Assembly: GCA_030656145.1 (NCBI GenBank)
Contig: JAUSOF010000093.1
Location: 1-64,000, forward strand
DNA length: 64,000 nt
DNA from: Pseudomonas sp.
GTDB taxonomy: Bacteria; Pseudomonadota; Gammaproteobacteria; Pseudomonadales; Pseudomonadaceae
Direction of reading: 5' to 3'
The first letter of the stretch is position 1, and each line of letters starts with the position of its first letter. Shown in pieces: positions 25,143 through 32,011 of this stretch. Under the pieces are notes generated by a model, which did no database searches, was not told the DNA's origin, and saw only the letters and a program-made list of their open reading frames with translations. The translations under genes and the position numbers were made by a program.

Positions 25143-26012
25143 ATGAGTCAGGTGTTGAATGAGTTGGTCGCCCTGCTGACCCTGGAAACCATCGAAGAGA
25201 ATCTGTTTCGAGGCGTCAGCCAGGATCTCGGCTTTCGCCAGTTGTATGGCGGCCAGGTGCTGGGGCAGTGCGTTTCGGCGGCCAGCCAGACGGTGGATAC
25301 CGCGCGGCATGTGCATTCTATGCACGGCTACTTCCTGCGCCCCGGCGATGCCACGCTGCCAGTGGTTTATCAGGTTGAGCGTGTGCGTGATGGCGGCAGC
25401 TTCAGCACGCGGCGGGTCACGGCGATTCAGAAGGGCAAACCGATCTTTACCTGCAGCGCGTCGTTCCAGTCCGATGAAGAAGGCTTTCATCACCAGAACC
25501 TGATGCCAGAAGTGCCGGGGCCGGAAGAGTTGAAATCGGAAACCGAACTGGCGCGCCTAGTGGTCGATGCCTTGCCAGAGCGCATGCGTGAGCGGGCGGT
25601 GAGTGACAAGCCAATCGAAATCCGCCCGGTAACCGTTGGTAATCCCTTTGCGCCCAAACCCAGTGAGCCGGCCAAGCATGTGTGGTTTCGCGCTGCGGGC
25701 GAGCTGCCGGATGATCCGCAGTTGCACAAATATCTGCTGGGCTACGCCAGCGACTTCAACCTGCTGACCACCTCGATGCTGCCGCACGGCGTATCGGTGT
25801 GGCAGAAGTTTATGCAGGTCGCCAGCCTCGACCACTCGCTGTGGTTCCACGGCAACCTGCGTATGGATGACTGGCTGCTGTACAGCATGGACAGCCCCTG
25901 GGCCGGTAATGCCCGTGGTTTCTCCCGTGGCAGCATTTTCAATCGCCAGGGCCAGCTGGTTGCCTCGGTGGCCCAGGAAGGGCTGACCCGAATCCGTGAG
26001 GATTGGAAATGA
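25143..26012 (+). CDS. tesB: Acyl-CoA thioesterase II
   Basis: A 289-residue double-hotdog thioesterase that hydrolyses acyl-CoA to fatty acid and CoA. RGVSQDLGFRQLYGGQVLGQ and HSMHGYFLRPGD mark the first hotdog; LLTTSMLPHGVSVW and SLDHSLWFHGNLRMDDWLLY mark the second, with the Asp, Thr and Gln of the TesB active site (DWLLY, TSM, and Gln in the SRGSIFNRQGQL region). The ATG at 25143 follows AGGAGAG. The stop region is part of a 20-base tandem duplication that leads into the HAD gene. Confidence 0.93.
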   Translation: MSQVLNELVALLTLETIEENLFRGVSQDLGFRQLYGGQVLGQCVSAASQTVDTARHVHSMHGYFLRPGDATLPVVYQVERVRDGGSFSTRRVTAIQKGKPIFTCSASFQSDEEGFHHQNLMPEVPGPEELKSETELARLVVDALPERMRERAVSDKPIEIRPVTVGNPFAPKPSEPAKHVWFRAAGELPDDPQLHKYLLGYASDFNLLTTSMLPHGVSVWQKFMQVASLDHSLWFHGNLRMDDWLLYSMDSPWAGNARGFSRGSIFNRQGQLVASVAQEGLTRIREDWK

Positions 26013-26033
26013 GCCGTGAGGATTGGAAGTGAG
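25994..26033. repeat. 20-bp tandem duplication at the tesB/HAD junction
   Basis: CCGTGAGGATTGGAAATGAG is followed directly by CCGTGAGGATTGGAAGTGAG, with one difference (A to G). Copy 1 contains the tesB stop within ATGA; copy 2 contains the GTG start of the HAD gene at the same relative place. Confidence 0.9.
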
Positions 26034-26616
26034 TCTGAGCGCTGCCCGCAATTGGGTGTTCGATATGGACGGCACCTTGACCCTGGCGGTGCACGACTTC
26101 GAGGCGATCAAGCGGGCGCTGGATATTCCCCTTGAGGACGACATCCTCGGCCATTTGGCGGCGCTGCCGGAAGCGCTGGCTGCGGCCAAGCATGCCTGGC
26201 TGCTGGAGCACGAGCGCGAACTGGCGCTGACTGCTGAGCCGGCGCCTGGGGCGATTGAGCTGGTGCGCGAGCTGCACGGCCGTGGTTGCCGTCTTGGCAT
26301 CCTCACCCGCAATGCCCATGAACTGGCGCTGCTGACCTTGCGCGCCATCGGCCTGGATGACTGCTTTGCCGTGCCGGACGTGATCGGCCGTGACGAAGCG
26401 CCGCCCAAGCCAGATCCGGGCGGCTTGCTGCATTTCGCCAGAAGCTGGCAGGTCGCGCCGAGCGAGCTGGTGATGGTCGGTGATTACCGCTTTGACCTGG
26501 AATGCGCCCGCGCGGCTGGCGCGCGCAGCGTACTGGTCAATCTGGCGGAAAACCCCTGGCCGGAGCTGGTTGATCATTTCGCCGTGGATTGTCGGGCGTT
26601 GCAGCAGGTGTTGTAG
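26029..26616 (+). CDS. HAD-superfamily phosphatase
   Basis: A 195-residue haloacid dehalogenase-like hydrolase. Motif I is FDMDGTLT (11-18), with Asp12 as nucleophile and Asp14 as acid/base; motif II is ILTRN; motif III lysine is in PPKPDPGG; motif IV is VGDYRFDLECA. The cap is small and helical, as in phosphoglycolate-phosphatase-like enzymes; the substrate is unknown. The GTG at 26029 is seven bases after GAGG; a TTG at 26023 is in frame. It is linked to tesB and was probably overlapped with it (ATGA) before the 20-base duplication. Confidence 0.87.
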   Translation: MSLSAARNWVFDMDGTLTLAVHDFEAIKRALDIPLEDDILGHLAALPEALAAAKHAWLLEHERELALTAEPAPGAIELVRELHGRGCRLGILTRNAHELALLTLRAIGLDDCFAVPDVIGRDEAPPKPDPGGLLHFARSWQVAPSELVMVGDYRFDLECARAAGARSVLVNLAENPWPELVDHFAVDCRALQQVL

Positions 26617-26636
26617 CGGACGCGCGCAGTCAGTCG

Positions 26637-26718
26637 AGTAGCCTGGATAAGCGCAGCGCAATCCAGGACTGCGGGCGCGCGTATCCGGCAATGCCCCGGA
26701 TTTCACCCGGGCTACGGT
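26637..26718. repeat. Decayed palindromic repeat (GTAGCCCGGATGCAATCCGGG family)
   Basis: GTAGCCTGGATAAGCGCAGC then GCAATCCAGG, later CCCCGGATTTCACCCGGGCT. It is a degenerate pair between the convergent HAD and cueR genes. Confidence 0.65.
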
Positions 26719-26733
26719 TAATCGCAGCGTCTG

Positions 26734-27132
26734 TTAATGACAGCAGCCGGATTCCAGGTCCTTGAGGATCGGGCAGTCCGGGCGGTCGTTGCCCTGGCAG
26801 TTGTCCATCAAATCCTTGAGCGTGTCGCGTAGGCCACTGAGTTCGCCGATCTTGCGTTCCAGTTCGCTGATATGCGCGGCGGCCAGGGCTTTGACGTCGG
26901 CGCTGGCGCGTTGACGGTCCTGCCACAGGGCCAGTAGCTGGCTGACTTCGGCCAGGGAAAAGCCCAGATCGCGCGAGCGTTTGATAAATGCCAGGCGATG
27001 CAGGTCTTGCTGGCTGTACTGGCGGTAGCCGCTGTCGCTGCGACCGGCCTCAGGCAGCAGGTCGATGCTTTCGTAGTAGCGAATCATCTTGGCGCTCAGG
27101 CCGGTTTGCTTGGCGGCTTGGCCGATATTCAT
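26734..27132 (-). CDS. cueR: Cu(I)-responsive MerR-family activator CueR
   Basis: A 132-residue MerR regulator. The N-terminal winged helix-turn-helix begins MNIGQAAKQTGLSAKMIRYYE, followed by a dimerisation helix and a metal loop with Cys112 and Cys120 (C-X7-C, in NCQGNDRPDCPILKDL), the same numbering and spacing as E. coli CueR. The Cys-Cys only loop and short C-terminus indicate Cu(I), Ag(I) or Au(I) rather than Hg or Zn. Two operators of matching type lie at 29757-29831 in front of copA and copZ. The ATG at 27132 is chosen because the upstream in-frame residues are not conserved-looking. Confidence 0.93.
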   Translation of the reverse strand: MNIGQAAKQTGLSAKMIRYYESIDLLPEAGRSDSGYRQYSQQDLHRLAFIKRSRDLGFSLAEVSQLLALWQDRQRASADVKALAAAHISELERKIGELSGLRDTLKDLMDNCQGNDRPDCPILKDLESGCCH

Positions 27133-27174
27133 CTTTCTTGCCTCCCATCTTGCGGTCTGTCCGTGAAATCGTGA

Positions 27175-27249
27175 TCGCGGGCATGGCCCGCTCCTACAGG
27201 GGAGGCGCGGGTTGATACGCAATCATGTAGGAGCGGCCCATGGCCGCGA
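27175..27249. repeat. Palindromic repeat (TGTAGGAGCGGCC family)
   Basis: TCGCGGGCATGGCCCGCTCC followed by TACA on the left and TGTAGGAGCGGCCCATGGCC GCGA on the right make an imperfect inverted pair upstream of cueR. A related pair lies at 58234-58323. Confidence 0.75.
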
Positions 27250-27272
27250 ATAGGGTTATGGGTTCCAGCCTG

Positions 27273-27339
27273 GTAGCCCGGATGCAATCCGGGGCGGTTC
27301 GGCGTCTAGCAACGCGCTCCCGGATTTCATCCGGGCTAC
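27273..27339. repeat. Palindromic repeat pair overlapping the copA stop codon
   Basis: GTAGCCCGGATGCAATCCGGG with an inverted partner CCCGGATTTCATCCGGGCTAC. The copA stop codon TAG (27336-27338, minus strand) is the TAG of the repeat's GTAGCCC end. Confidence 0.85.
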
Positions 27340-29729
27340 ACGCTTTCCGAGCTCTTCGGTTTCCAGGTTTTTAGCAGCAGGGCATTGCTCACCACGCTAA
27401 CGCTGGACAGCGCCATGGCCGCGCCCGCGAGCATCGGGTTAAGCAGCCCAGCGGCTGCCAGCGGAATGCCGATCAGGTTATAGGCAAAGGCCCAGAACAG
27501 GTTCTGGCGAATCTTGTTGTAGGTGCGCCGGCTGATATCCAGGGCGTCGGCCACCAGGCGCGGGTCGCCGCGCATCAGGGTGATGCCGGCGGCGTGCATG
27601 GCCACATCGGTGCCGCTGCCCATGGCGATGCCGACATCGGCGGCAGCCAGCGCTGGCGCGTCGTTGATGCCGTCGCCGACCATGGCCACCACCGCATGTT
27701 TTTTCAGCTCGCTGATGATCGCTGCTTTGTCCGCCGGTAGCACGTCGGCGTGCGCTGCTCTGATGCCCAGGGCCTCGGCCACGGCCTTGACGCTACCAGG
27801 GTTGTCGCCGCTGATCAGATGGCTGGCGATGCCTCGTGCGTTCAACGCGGCGATGGCATCCACGGCGCCCGGCTTGAGCGTGTCGCCAAAGGCGAACAGG
27901 CCGAGCACCTGCGGTTGCGGCGCCAATTCCAGCAGCCAGGACAGGGTGCGGCCTTCGGCCTCCCAGGCCAGGGCGTCGGCAGCCAGTTCGTCAGGCAGCA
28001 GAAAGTGTTCTTCCAGCAAACGTTTGTTGCCCAGGGCCAGTTGCCGTTCGCCGAGCTGCCCGGCGATACCGCGCCCGGCGAGCGCCTTGCTGTTGCTTAC
28101 GTCGGCGAGGCTCAGTTGCTGTTCTGTGCACTGATCCAACACTGCCTTGGCCAGCGGGTGTTCGCTGCCGTGCTGTAGGGCGCCGGCTAGTTGCAGCAGC
28201 TGGGTGGTGTTGCCATCAACCGCGCGCAGATGAGCAATGCGCGGGCTGCCTGCGGTTAGGGTGCCGGTTTTATCGAAGGCCACCAGGGTTACCGAATGGG
28301 CGATTTCCAAGGCTTCGGCATCCTTGATCAGAATGCCGTGGCGCGCCGCCACGCCGGTGCCAGCCATAATCGCGGTGGGGGTGGCCAGGCCGAGGGCGCA
28401 GGGGCAGGCAATTACCAATACCGCCACGGCATTTAGCAGTGCGGTTTCGATCGAGCTGCCTGCCAGCAGCCAGCCGAGCAGCGTAGCCATGGCGATCAGC
28501 AGCACACTGGGCACGAAGACCTGGCTGACTTTATCCACCAGCTTCTGGATCGGTGCTTTCGCCGCCTGGGCGTCTTCGACCAGGCGAATGATGCGTGACA
28601 GCACGGTTTCCGCACCGAGGGCGGTGGTTTCCACCAGCAGGCGGCCTTCGCCATTGATCGCCCCGGCGGTAACGCTGTCCCCCGGCTGCTTGGGCTGTGG
28701 CAGGCTCTCGCCACTGATCAGCGCTTCATCGGCATGGCTCTGGCCTTCGCGAACCAGGCCGTCCACCGGGAAGCGTTCGCCTGGCTTGACCACAATGCAG
28801 TCGCCCAGCTGCAGCTCGCCCAGCGCTACCCACTGCTCGACGCCACCCTGCAGACGCAAGGCGCGTTCCGGGCGCAGTGCCTGCAAGGCGCGGATGGCGC
28901 TGCTGGTCTGGCGTTTGGCGCGGCTTTCCAGGTATTTGCCGAGCAGGATCAGGGTGATGATCACCGCCGAGGCTTCGAAGTACAGATGCGGCATGCTGCC
29001 GGTTGGACTCACCGCCCACTGATACAGGCTCAGGCCATAGGCGGCGCTGGTGCCGATGGCCACCAGCTGATCCATATTCCCGGCACGGGCGCGCAGGGCG
29101 CTCCAGGCGGCGCGGTAGAAGCGCGCGCCGAAGATAAATTGCACCGGCGTGGCCAGGGCGAACTGCAACCAAGCCGGCAGCATCCAGTGCAGGCCGAAGG
29201 GTTCGACAAGCATCGGAATGACCAACGGTAGAGTCAGCACAATCGCCAGCAGCAGGGCCCAGCGCTCGCGCTGCAGATGCCGTTCGGCGGTGGGCTGAGC
29301 CTGGGTTGTATCGTCAATCACGCTGGCGCGGTAGCCGGCCCGGCTGACGGCCTGCAGCAGAGCCTGGTGATCAGTGCCGCGCAGCACCTGCAGCTGCGCC
29401 CGCTCGCTGGCCAGGTTGACGCTGACTGAAAGCACGCCCGGCTGTTGCGCCAGGGCGCGTTCGATACGCCCGGCACAGCTGGCGCAGGTCATGCCGGAAA
29501 GAGCTAGCTCCAGGCGCTCGCTGGGCACCGCATAGCCGGCCGCGCTGACGGCATTGACCAGCTGTTCCAGGCTGCCAGAGGGCGCTTCGACGCGGGCCTG
29601 TTCACTGGCCAGGTTGATGCTGACGCTGACGACATCGGCCACCTTGGCCAGGGCGCGCTCGACCCGCCCGGCACAGCTGGTGCAGGTCATGCCGCTGATT
29701 GGCAGGTTGAAGGTGGTGAGGCTGGACAT
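27336..29729 (-). CDS. copA: Cu(I)-exporting P1B-type ATPase
   Basis: A 797-residue inner-membrane copper efflux ATPase. Two N-terminal metal-binding domains carry GMTCTSCAG (Cys16, Cys19) and GMTCASCAG (Cys82, Cys85). The transport motif ACPCALGLATP lies at 441-451, the phosphorylated Asp486 is in DKTGT, and MVGDGINDAPALAAAD closes the ATP site. Eight membrane helices are expected. The ATG at 29729 has GGAGG upstream. It is driven by a MerR-type promoter with a 19-base spacer that reads away from copZ. It removes cytosolic Cu(I) delivered by CopZ. The stop codon lies within a palindromic repeat. Confidence 0.96.
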   Translation of the reverse strand: MSSLTTFNLPISGMTCTSCAGRVERALAKVADVVSVSINLASEQARVEAPSGSLEQLVNAVSAAGYAVPSERLELALSGMTCASCAGRIERALAQQPGVLSVSVNLASERAQLQVLRGTDHQALLQAVSRAGYRASVIDDTTQAQPTAERHLQRERWALLLAIVLTLPLVIPMLVEPFGLHWMLPAWLQFALATPVQFIFGARFYRAAWSALRARAGNMDQLVAIGTSAAYGLSLYQWAVSPTGSMPHLYFEASAVIITLILLGKYLESRAKRQTSSAIRALQALRPERALRLQGGVEQWVALGELQLGDCIVVKPGERFPVDGLVREGQSHADEALISGESLPQPKQPGDSVTAGAINGEGRLLVETTALGAETVLSRIIRLVEDAQAAKAPIQKLVDKVSQVFVPSVLLIAMATLLGWLLAGSSIETALLNAVAVLVIACPCALGLATPTAIMAGTGVAARHGILIKDAEALEIAHSVTLVAFDKTGTLTAGSPRIAHLRAVDGNTTQLLQLAGALQHGSEHPLAKAVLDQCTEQQLSLADVSNSKALAGRGIAGQLGERQLALGNKRLLEEHFLLPDELAADALAWEAEGRTLSWLLELAPQPQVLGLFAFGDTLKPGAVDAIAALNARGIASHLISGDNPGSVKAVAEALGIRAAHADVLPADKAAIISELKKHAVVAMVGDGINDAPALAAADVGIAMGSGTDVAMHAAGITLMRGDPRLVADALDISRRTYNKIRQNLFWAFAYNLIGIPLAAAGLLNPMLAGAAMALSSVSVVSNALLLKTWKPKSSESV

Positions 29730-29756
29730 GGGTGGTCCTCCATTGAGTTCCAGCAC

Positions 29757-29787
29757 AGGATCAACCTTGCCACGCTGGCAAGGTCAA
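29757..29787 (-). promoter_or_regulatory. CueR-type promoter/operator of copA
   Basis: On the minus strand TTGACC (29787-29782) and GATCCT (29762-29757) are separated by 19 bases. Within this lies ACCTTGCC, five bases, GGCAAGGT, a perfect 8-5-8 dyad (29764-29784). The overlong spacer with a centred dyad is diagnostic for MerR-family activation. Confidence 0.86.
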
Positions 29788-29800
29788 GACCTTTTATCCC

Positions 29801-29831
29801 TTGACCTTACCCTTATGGCAAGGCCAAGACT
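29801..29831 (+). promoter_or_regulatory. CueR-type promoter/operator of copZ
   Basis: TTGACC (29801-29806) and AAGACT (29826-29831) are separated by 19 bases, with the dyad ACCTTACC, CTTAT, GGCAAGGC (29804-29824). This is a second MerR-type promoter, oriented opposite to the copA promoter. Confidence 0.84.
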
Positions 29832-29878
29832 GCAACTGTCCGGTTACCATGGCGGCTTATTTATTCAGGAGGTTGTTT

Positions 29879-30091
29879 ATGCAGGTTTCTCAGGTTCACG
29901 CATTCCGGGTTGATGGCATGACTTGCCAGAATTGCGTCAAGACCATCACCGAGGCGCTGTTGGCCTGTGACCCGGCGGCTGATGTGAAAGTGAAGTTTCC
30001 CGGTGGCGAGGTGCGGGTGAGTAGCAGTGTTCCGGTTGATCAGCTGATGGTCGCCATCGTCGAGCAGGGCTACGGCGTTAGCCTGGCGTAA
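29879..30091 (+). CDS. copZ: Copper chaperone CopZ (HMA domain)
   Basis: A 70-residue heavy-metal-associated domain protein that carries Cu(I) in the cytoplasm to CopA. The metal motif is DGMTCQNCVKT (Cys16 and Cys19 from the ATG at 29879), with a ferredoxin-like beta-alpha-beta-beta-alpha-beta layout. AGGAGG lies six bases upstream. It has its own CueR-type promoter. Its last 14 bases overlap the 3' end of the convergent TetR gene. Confidence 0.92.
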   Translation: MQVSQVHAFRVDGMTCQNCVKTITEALLACDPAADVKVKFPGGEVRVSSSVPVDQLMVAIVEQGYGVSLA

Positions 30092-30722
30092 GCACTGCAG
30101 GGTTTGGCCAGTCGTGGATCAGCCCGCGAAAGCAGGCATCGATCATCGGCGCGGTGTCGCTGAGCGGATCGAATAGATTGGGGTCGCGCGACCAGTCGTA
30201 GAACATGCCGATCAGCAGCGCATGCAGGGTGCGCGCGGCCAGGCGCGGCGTCAGCCCGGCATGCAGGCGCAGGCGCACTGATGGCGTGTTGAATTGCTGT
30301 TCGCAGAGCGCGATAAATAGGTTAATAAAGGCTTCTTGGCGCTCTTCGGCCTCGCGCAGTTCTGCGGTGAATTCACACCTGCGTAGCAGGATGGTGAAGA
30401 TACGTTTCTTCTGCGGCTCGCGGGCCAGGTTCTCGATGGCTTCGATGCACAGTGCGCGCAGGGCCATCAGCGGGTCGTGCTCGGGGCAGCCGCGCATGCG
30501 TTCGGCTAGCTGCTCAGGCGGCAGACGCACCTGGTTGAGCATGGCGTTGAACAGATCGGCCTTGTTGGCAAAGTGCCAATACACCGCGCCGCGCGTCACC
30601 CCAGCCTGCCGGGCGATGTGCTCCAGGCTGGTGTGCGCCACGCCTTTTTCCAGAAACAGCGTTTCGGCGGCCTCAAGAATGGCGCAACGGGTTTTCTCGG
30701 CTTCTTCTTTGGTTCGGCGCAT
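30078..30722 (-). CDS. TetR-family repressor of the RND pump (TtgR/AcrR type)
   Basis: A 214-residue regulator. The N-terminal helix-turn-helix RRTKEEAEKTRCAILEAAE, then GVAHTSLEHIARQAGVTRG AVYWHFANKADLF, follows the AcrR/TtgR pattern closely; the C-terminal drug-binding domain is all-helical. It is divergent from the adaptor-pump genes, and the dyad at 30788-30809 in between resembles the TtgR operator of P. putida. The expected role is repression of the pump and of itself, relieved by a hydrophobic drug or plant compound. The ATG at 30722 gives the conserved MRRTKEEA start. Confidence 0.9.
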   Translation of the reverse strand: MRRTKEEAEKTRCAILEAAETLFLEKGVAHTSLEHIARQAGVTRGAVYWHFANKADLFNAMLNQVRLPPEQLAERMRGCPEHDPLMALRALCIEAIENLAREPQKKRIFTILLRRCEFTAELREAEERQEAFINLFIALCEQQFNTPSVRLRLHAGLTPRLAARTLHALLIGMFYDWSRDPNLFDPLSDTAPMIDACFRGLIHDWPNPAVLTPG

Positions 30723-30787
30723 GGCGGCAGGCGTATTTCTGGCTAGGCTGAGCACAAAGTGTAATGAACTTAAGGGTAATGTTCTAT

Positions 30788-30809
30788 TTACAAACACTTG
30801 TGTATGTAA
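30788..30809. promoter_or_regulatory. TtgR-like operator
   Basis: TTACAAACAC, two bases (TT), then GTGTATGTAA, an inverted repeat with one mismatch. It resembles the TtgR operator TTTACAAACAACCATGAATG of P. putida in the left half and in the right-half ATGTAA. It lies between the divergent repressor and adaptor genes. Confidence 0.78.
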
Positions 30810-30859
30810 CTAGCATTGCCCGCCTCAAACGTCGCGCCTTGCGTTTTTCGGAGACACCC

Positions 30860-31999
30860 ATGCTTTTTCCTCGTCGCTTGCCGGTCACTGCCGGTTCCTT
30901 GCTGTTGGCTTTTTTGGCCGCCCCGCTGTTTGCCGCCGATGCTCCGCCAGCGCCTGAGGTGGTGGTAGAAACGGTCAAGGCCGAGTCTCTGCCACTGGAG
31001 CTTGAGTACTCCGCACGTACTGCGGGTTTCCGTGAGGTGCAGGTGCGGGCCCAGGTCAGCGGCATTCTGCAAGAGCGCACCTATCTGGAAGGCAGCCAGG
31101 TCAAGCAGGGCCAGGTGATGTTTCGCATCGATCCGCGCACCTACCAGGCTGCACTGAGCCGCGCCAAGGGCGCGCTGGCGCAGGAGCAGGCGCGCTATCG
31201 GCAGACCGAGCGTGACCTCAAGCGCATCCGCGAACTGCAGAAAAAGGGCTTTGCCAGCGAGAGCGAGCTGGACAACGCCGTCTCCAACTTCGAGCAGAGC
31301 AAGGCGAATATCCAGGCTGCCGAGGCCGAAGTGCAGTCCAAGCAGATCGACCTCGACTACACCACGGTAAAAGCGCCGATCTCTGGCATCACCAGTAAGG
31401 AAACCGTCTCCGAAGGCAGCCTGATGGTGGCCGGCGATCCGAGTGCCAGCCTGCTGAGCAACATCACCCAGCTGGACCCGATCTATGTCAACTTCGCCGC
31501 CCCGGATTCCGATGTGGAGAGTGTGCGTAGCGGCCTGCAGAACGGCAGCCTGGTGCTGCCGGAAGACGGCAAGATGAGCGTGCAGATCAAGCTTGGTGAC
31601 GGCAGCATCTACCCGCTGGAAGGCAAGGTGGACTTCACCGACAGTCTGGTTGACCGCGGCACCGGCACCGTCAGCGCGCGCGCCGTGGTGCCTAACCCGG
31701 AGCAGACGTTGTTGCCTGGCCAATTCGTCAGTGTGCAGGTCAAAGGCCTGAGTATCCCCAATGCCATGACCTTGCCGGAGCGTGCGATTGCCCAGGGCCC
31801 AGGCGGCACCTTTGTCTATGTAGTGGATGAGGGCGGCGTGGCGCGTATGCGTCAGGTCACCACCGGACACACCGCAAAAGGTCGCTGGGTGATTGTTTCC
31901 GGCATCAGCGCCGGTGATCGGGTGATCGTCGAGGGCTTGCCGAAGGTGCGTCCGGACAGCCCGGTCAAAGTCGCCGCCCCAGCCGCCAGCCAATCCTAA
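30860..31999 (+). CDS. RND efflux periplasmic adaptor (MexA/TtgA family)
   Basis: A 379-residue membrane-fusion protein linking the pump to an outer-membrane channel. It has a signal peptide (1-25), a barrel-sandwich hybrid (VRAQVSGILQERTYLEGSQV, about 55-75, and TTVKAPISGITSKETVSEG, about 170), a coiled-coil hairpin (about 100-160) and a membrane-proximal domain. It lacks the lipobox cysteine expected for MexA-type lipoproteins: the signal ends FLAAPLFAADAPP. It is therefore probably a soluble periplasmic adaptor. The ATG at 30860 follows GGAG. It is 12 bases from the pump gene. Confidence 0.92.
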   Translation: MLFPRRLPVTAGSLLLAFLAAPLFAADAPPAPEVVVETVKAESLPLELEYSARTAGFREVQVRAQVSGILQERTYLEGSQVKQGQVMFRIDPRTYQAALSRAKGALAQEQARYRQTERDLKRIRELQKKGFASESELDNAVSNFEQSKANIQAAEAEVQSKQIDLDYTTVKAPISGITSKETVSEGSLMVAGDPSASLLSNITQLDPIYVNFAAPDSDVESVRSGLQNGSLVLPEDGKMSVQIKLGDGSIYPLEGKVDFTDSLVDRGTGTVSARAVVPNPEQTLLPGQFVSVQVKGLSIPNAMTLPERAIAQGPGGTFVYVVDEGGVARMRQVTTGHTAKGRWVIVSGISAGDRVIVEGLPKVRPDSPVKVAAPAASQS

Positions 32000-32011
32000 G
32001 GAGCGTTCCCG

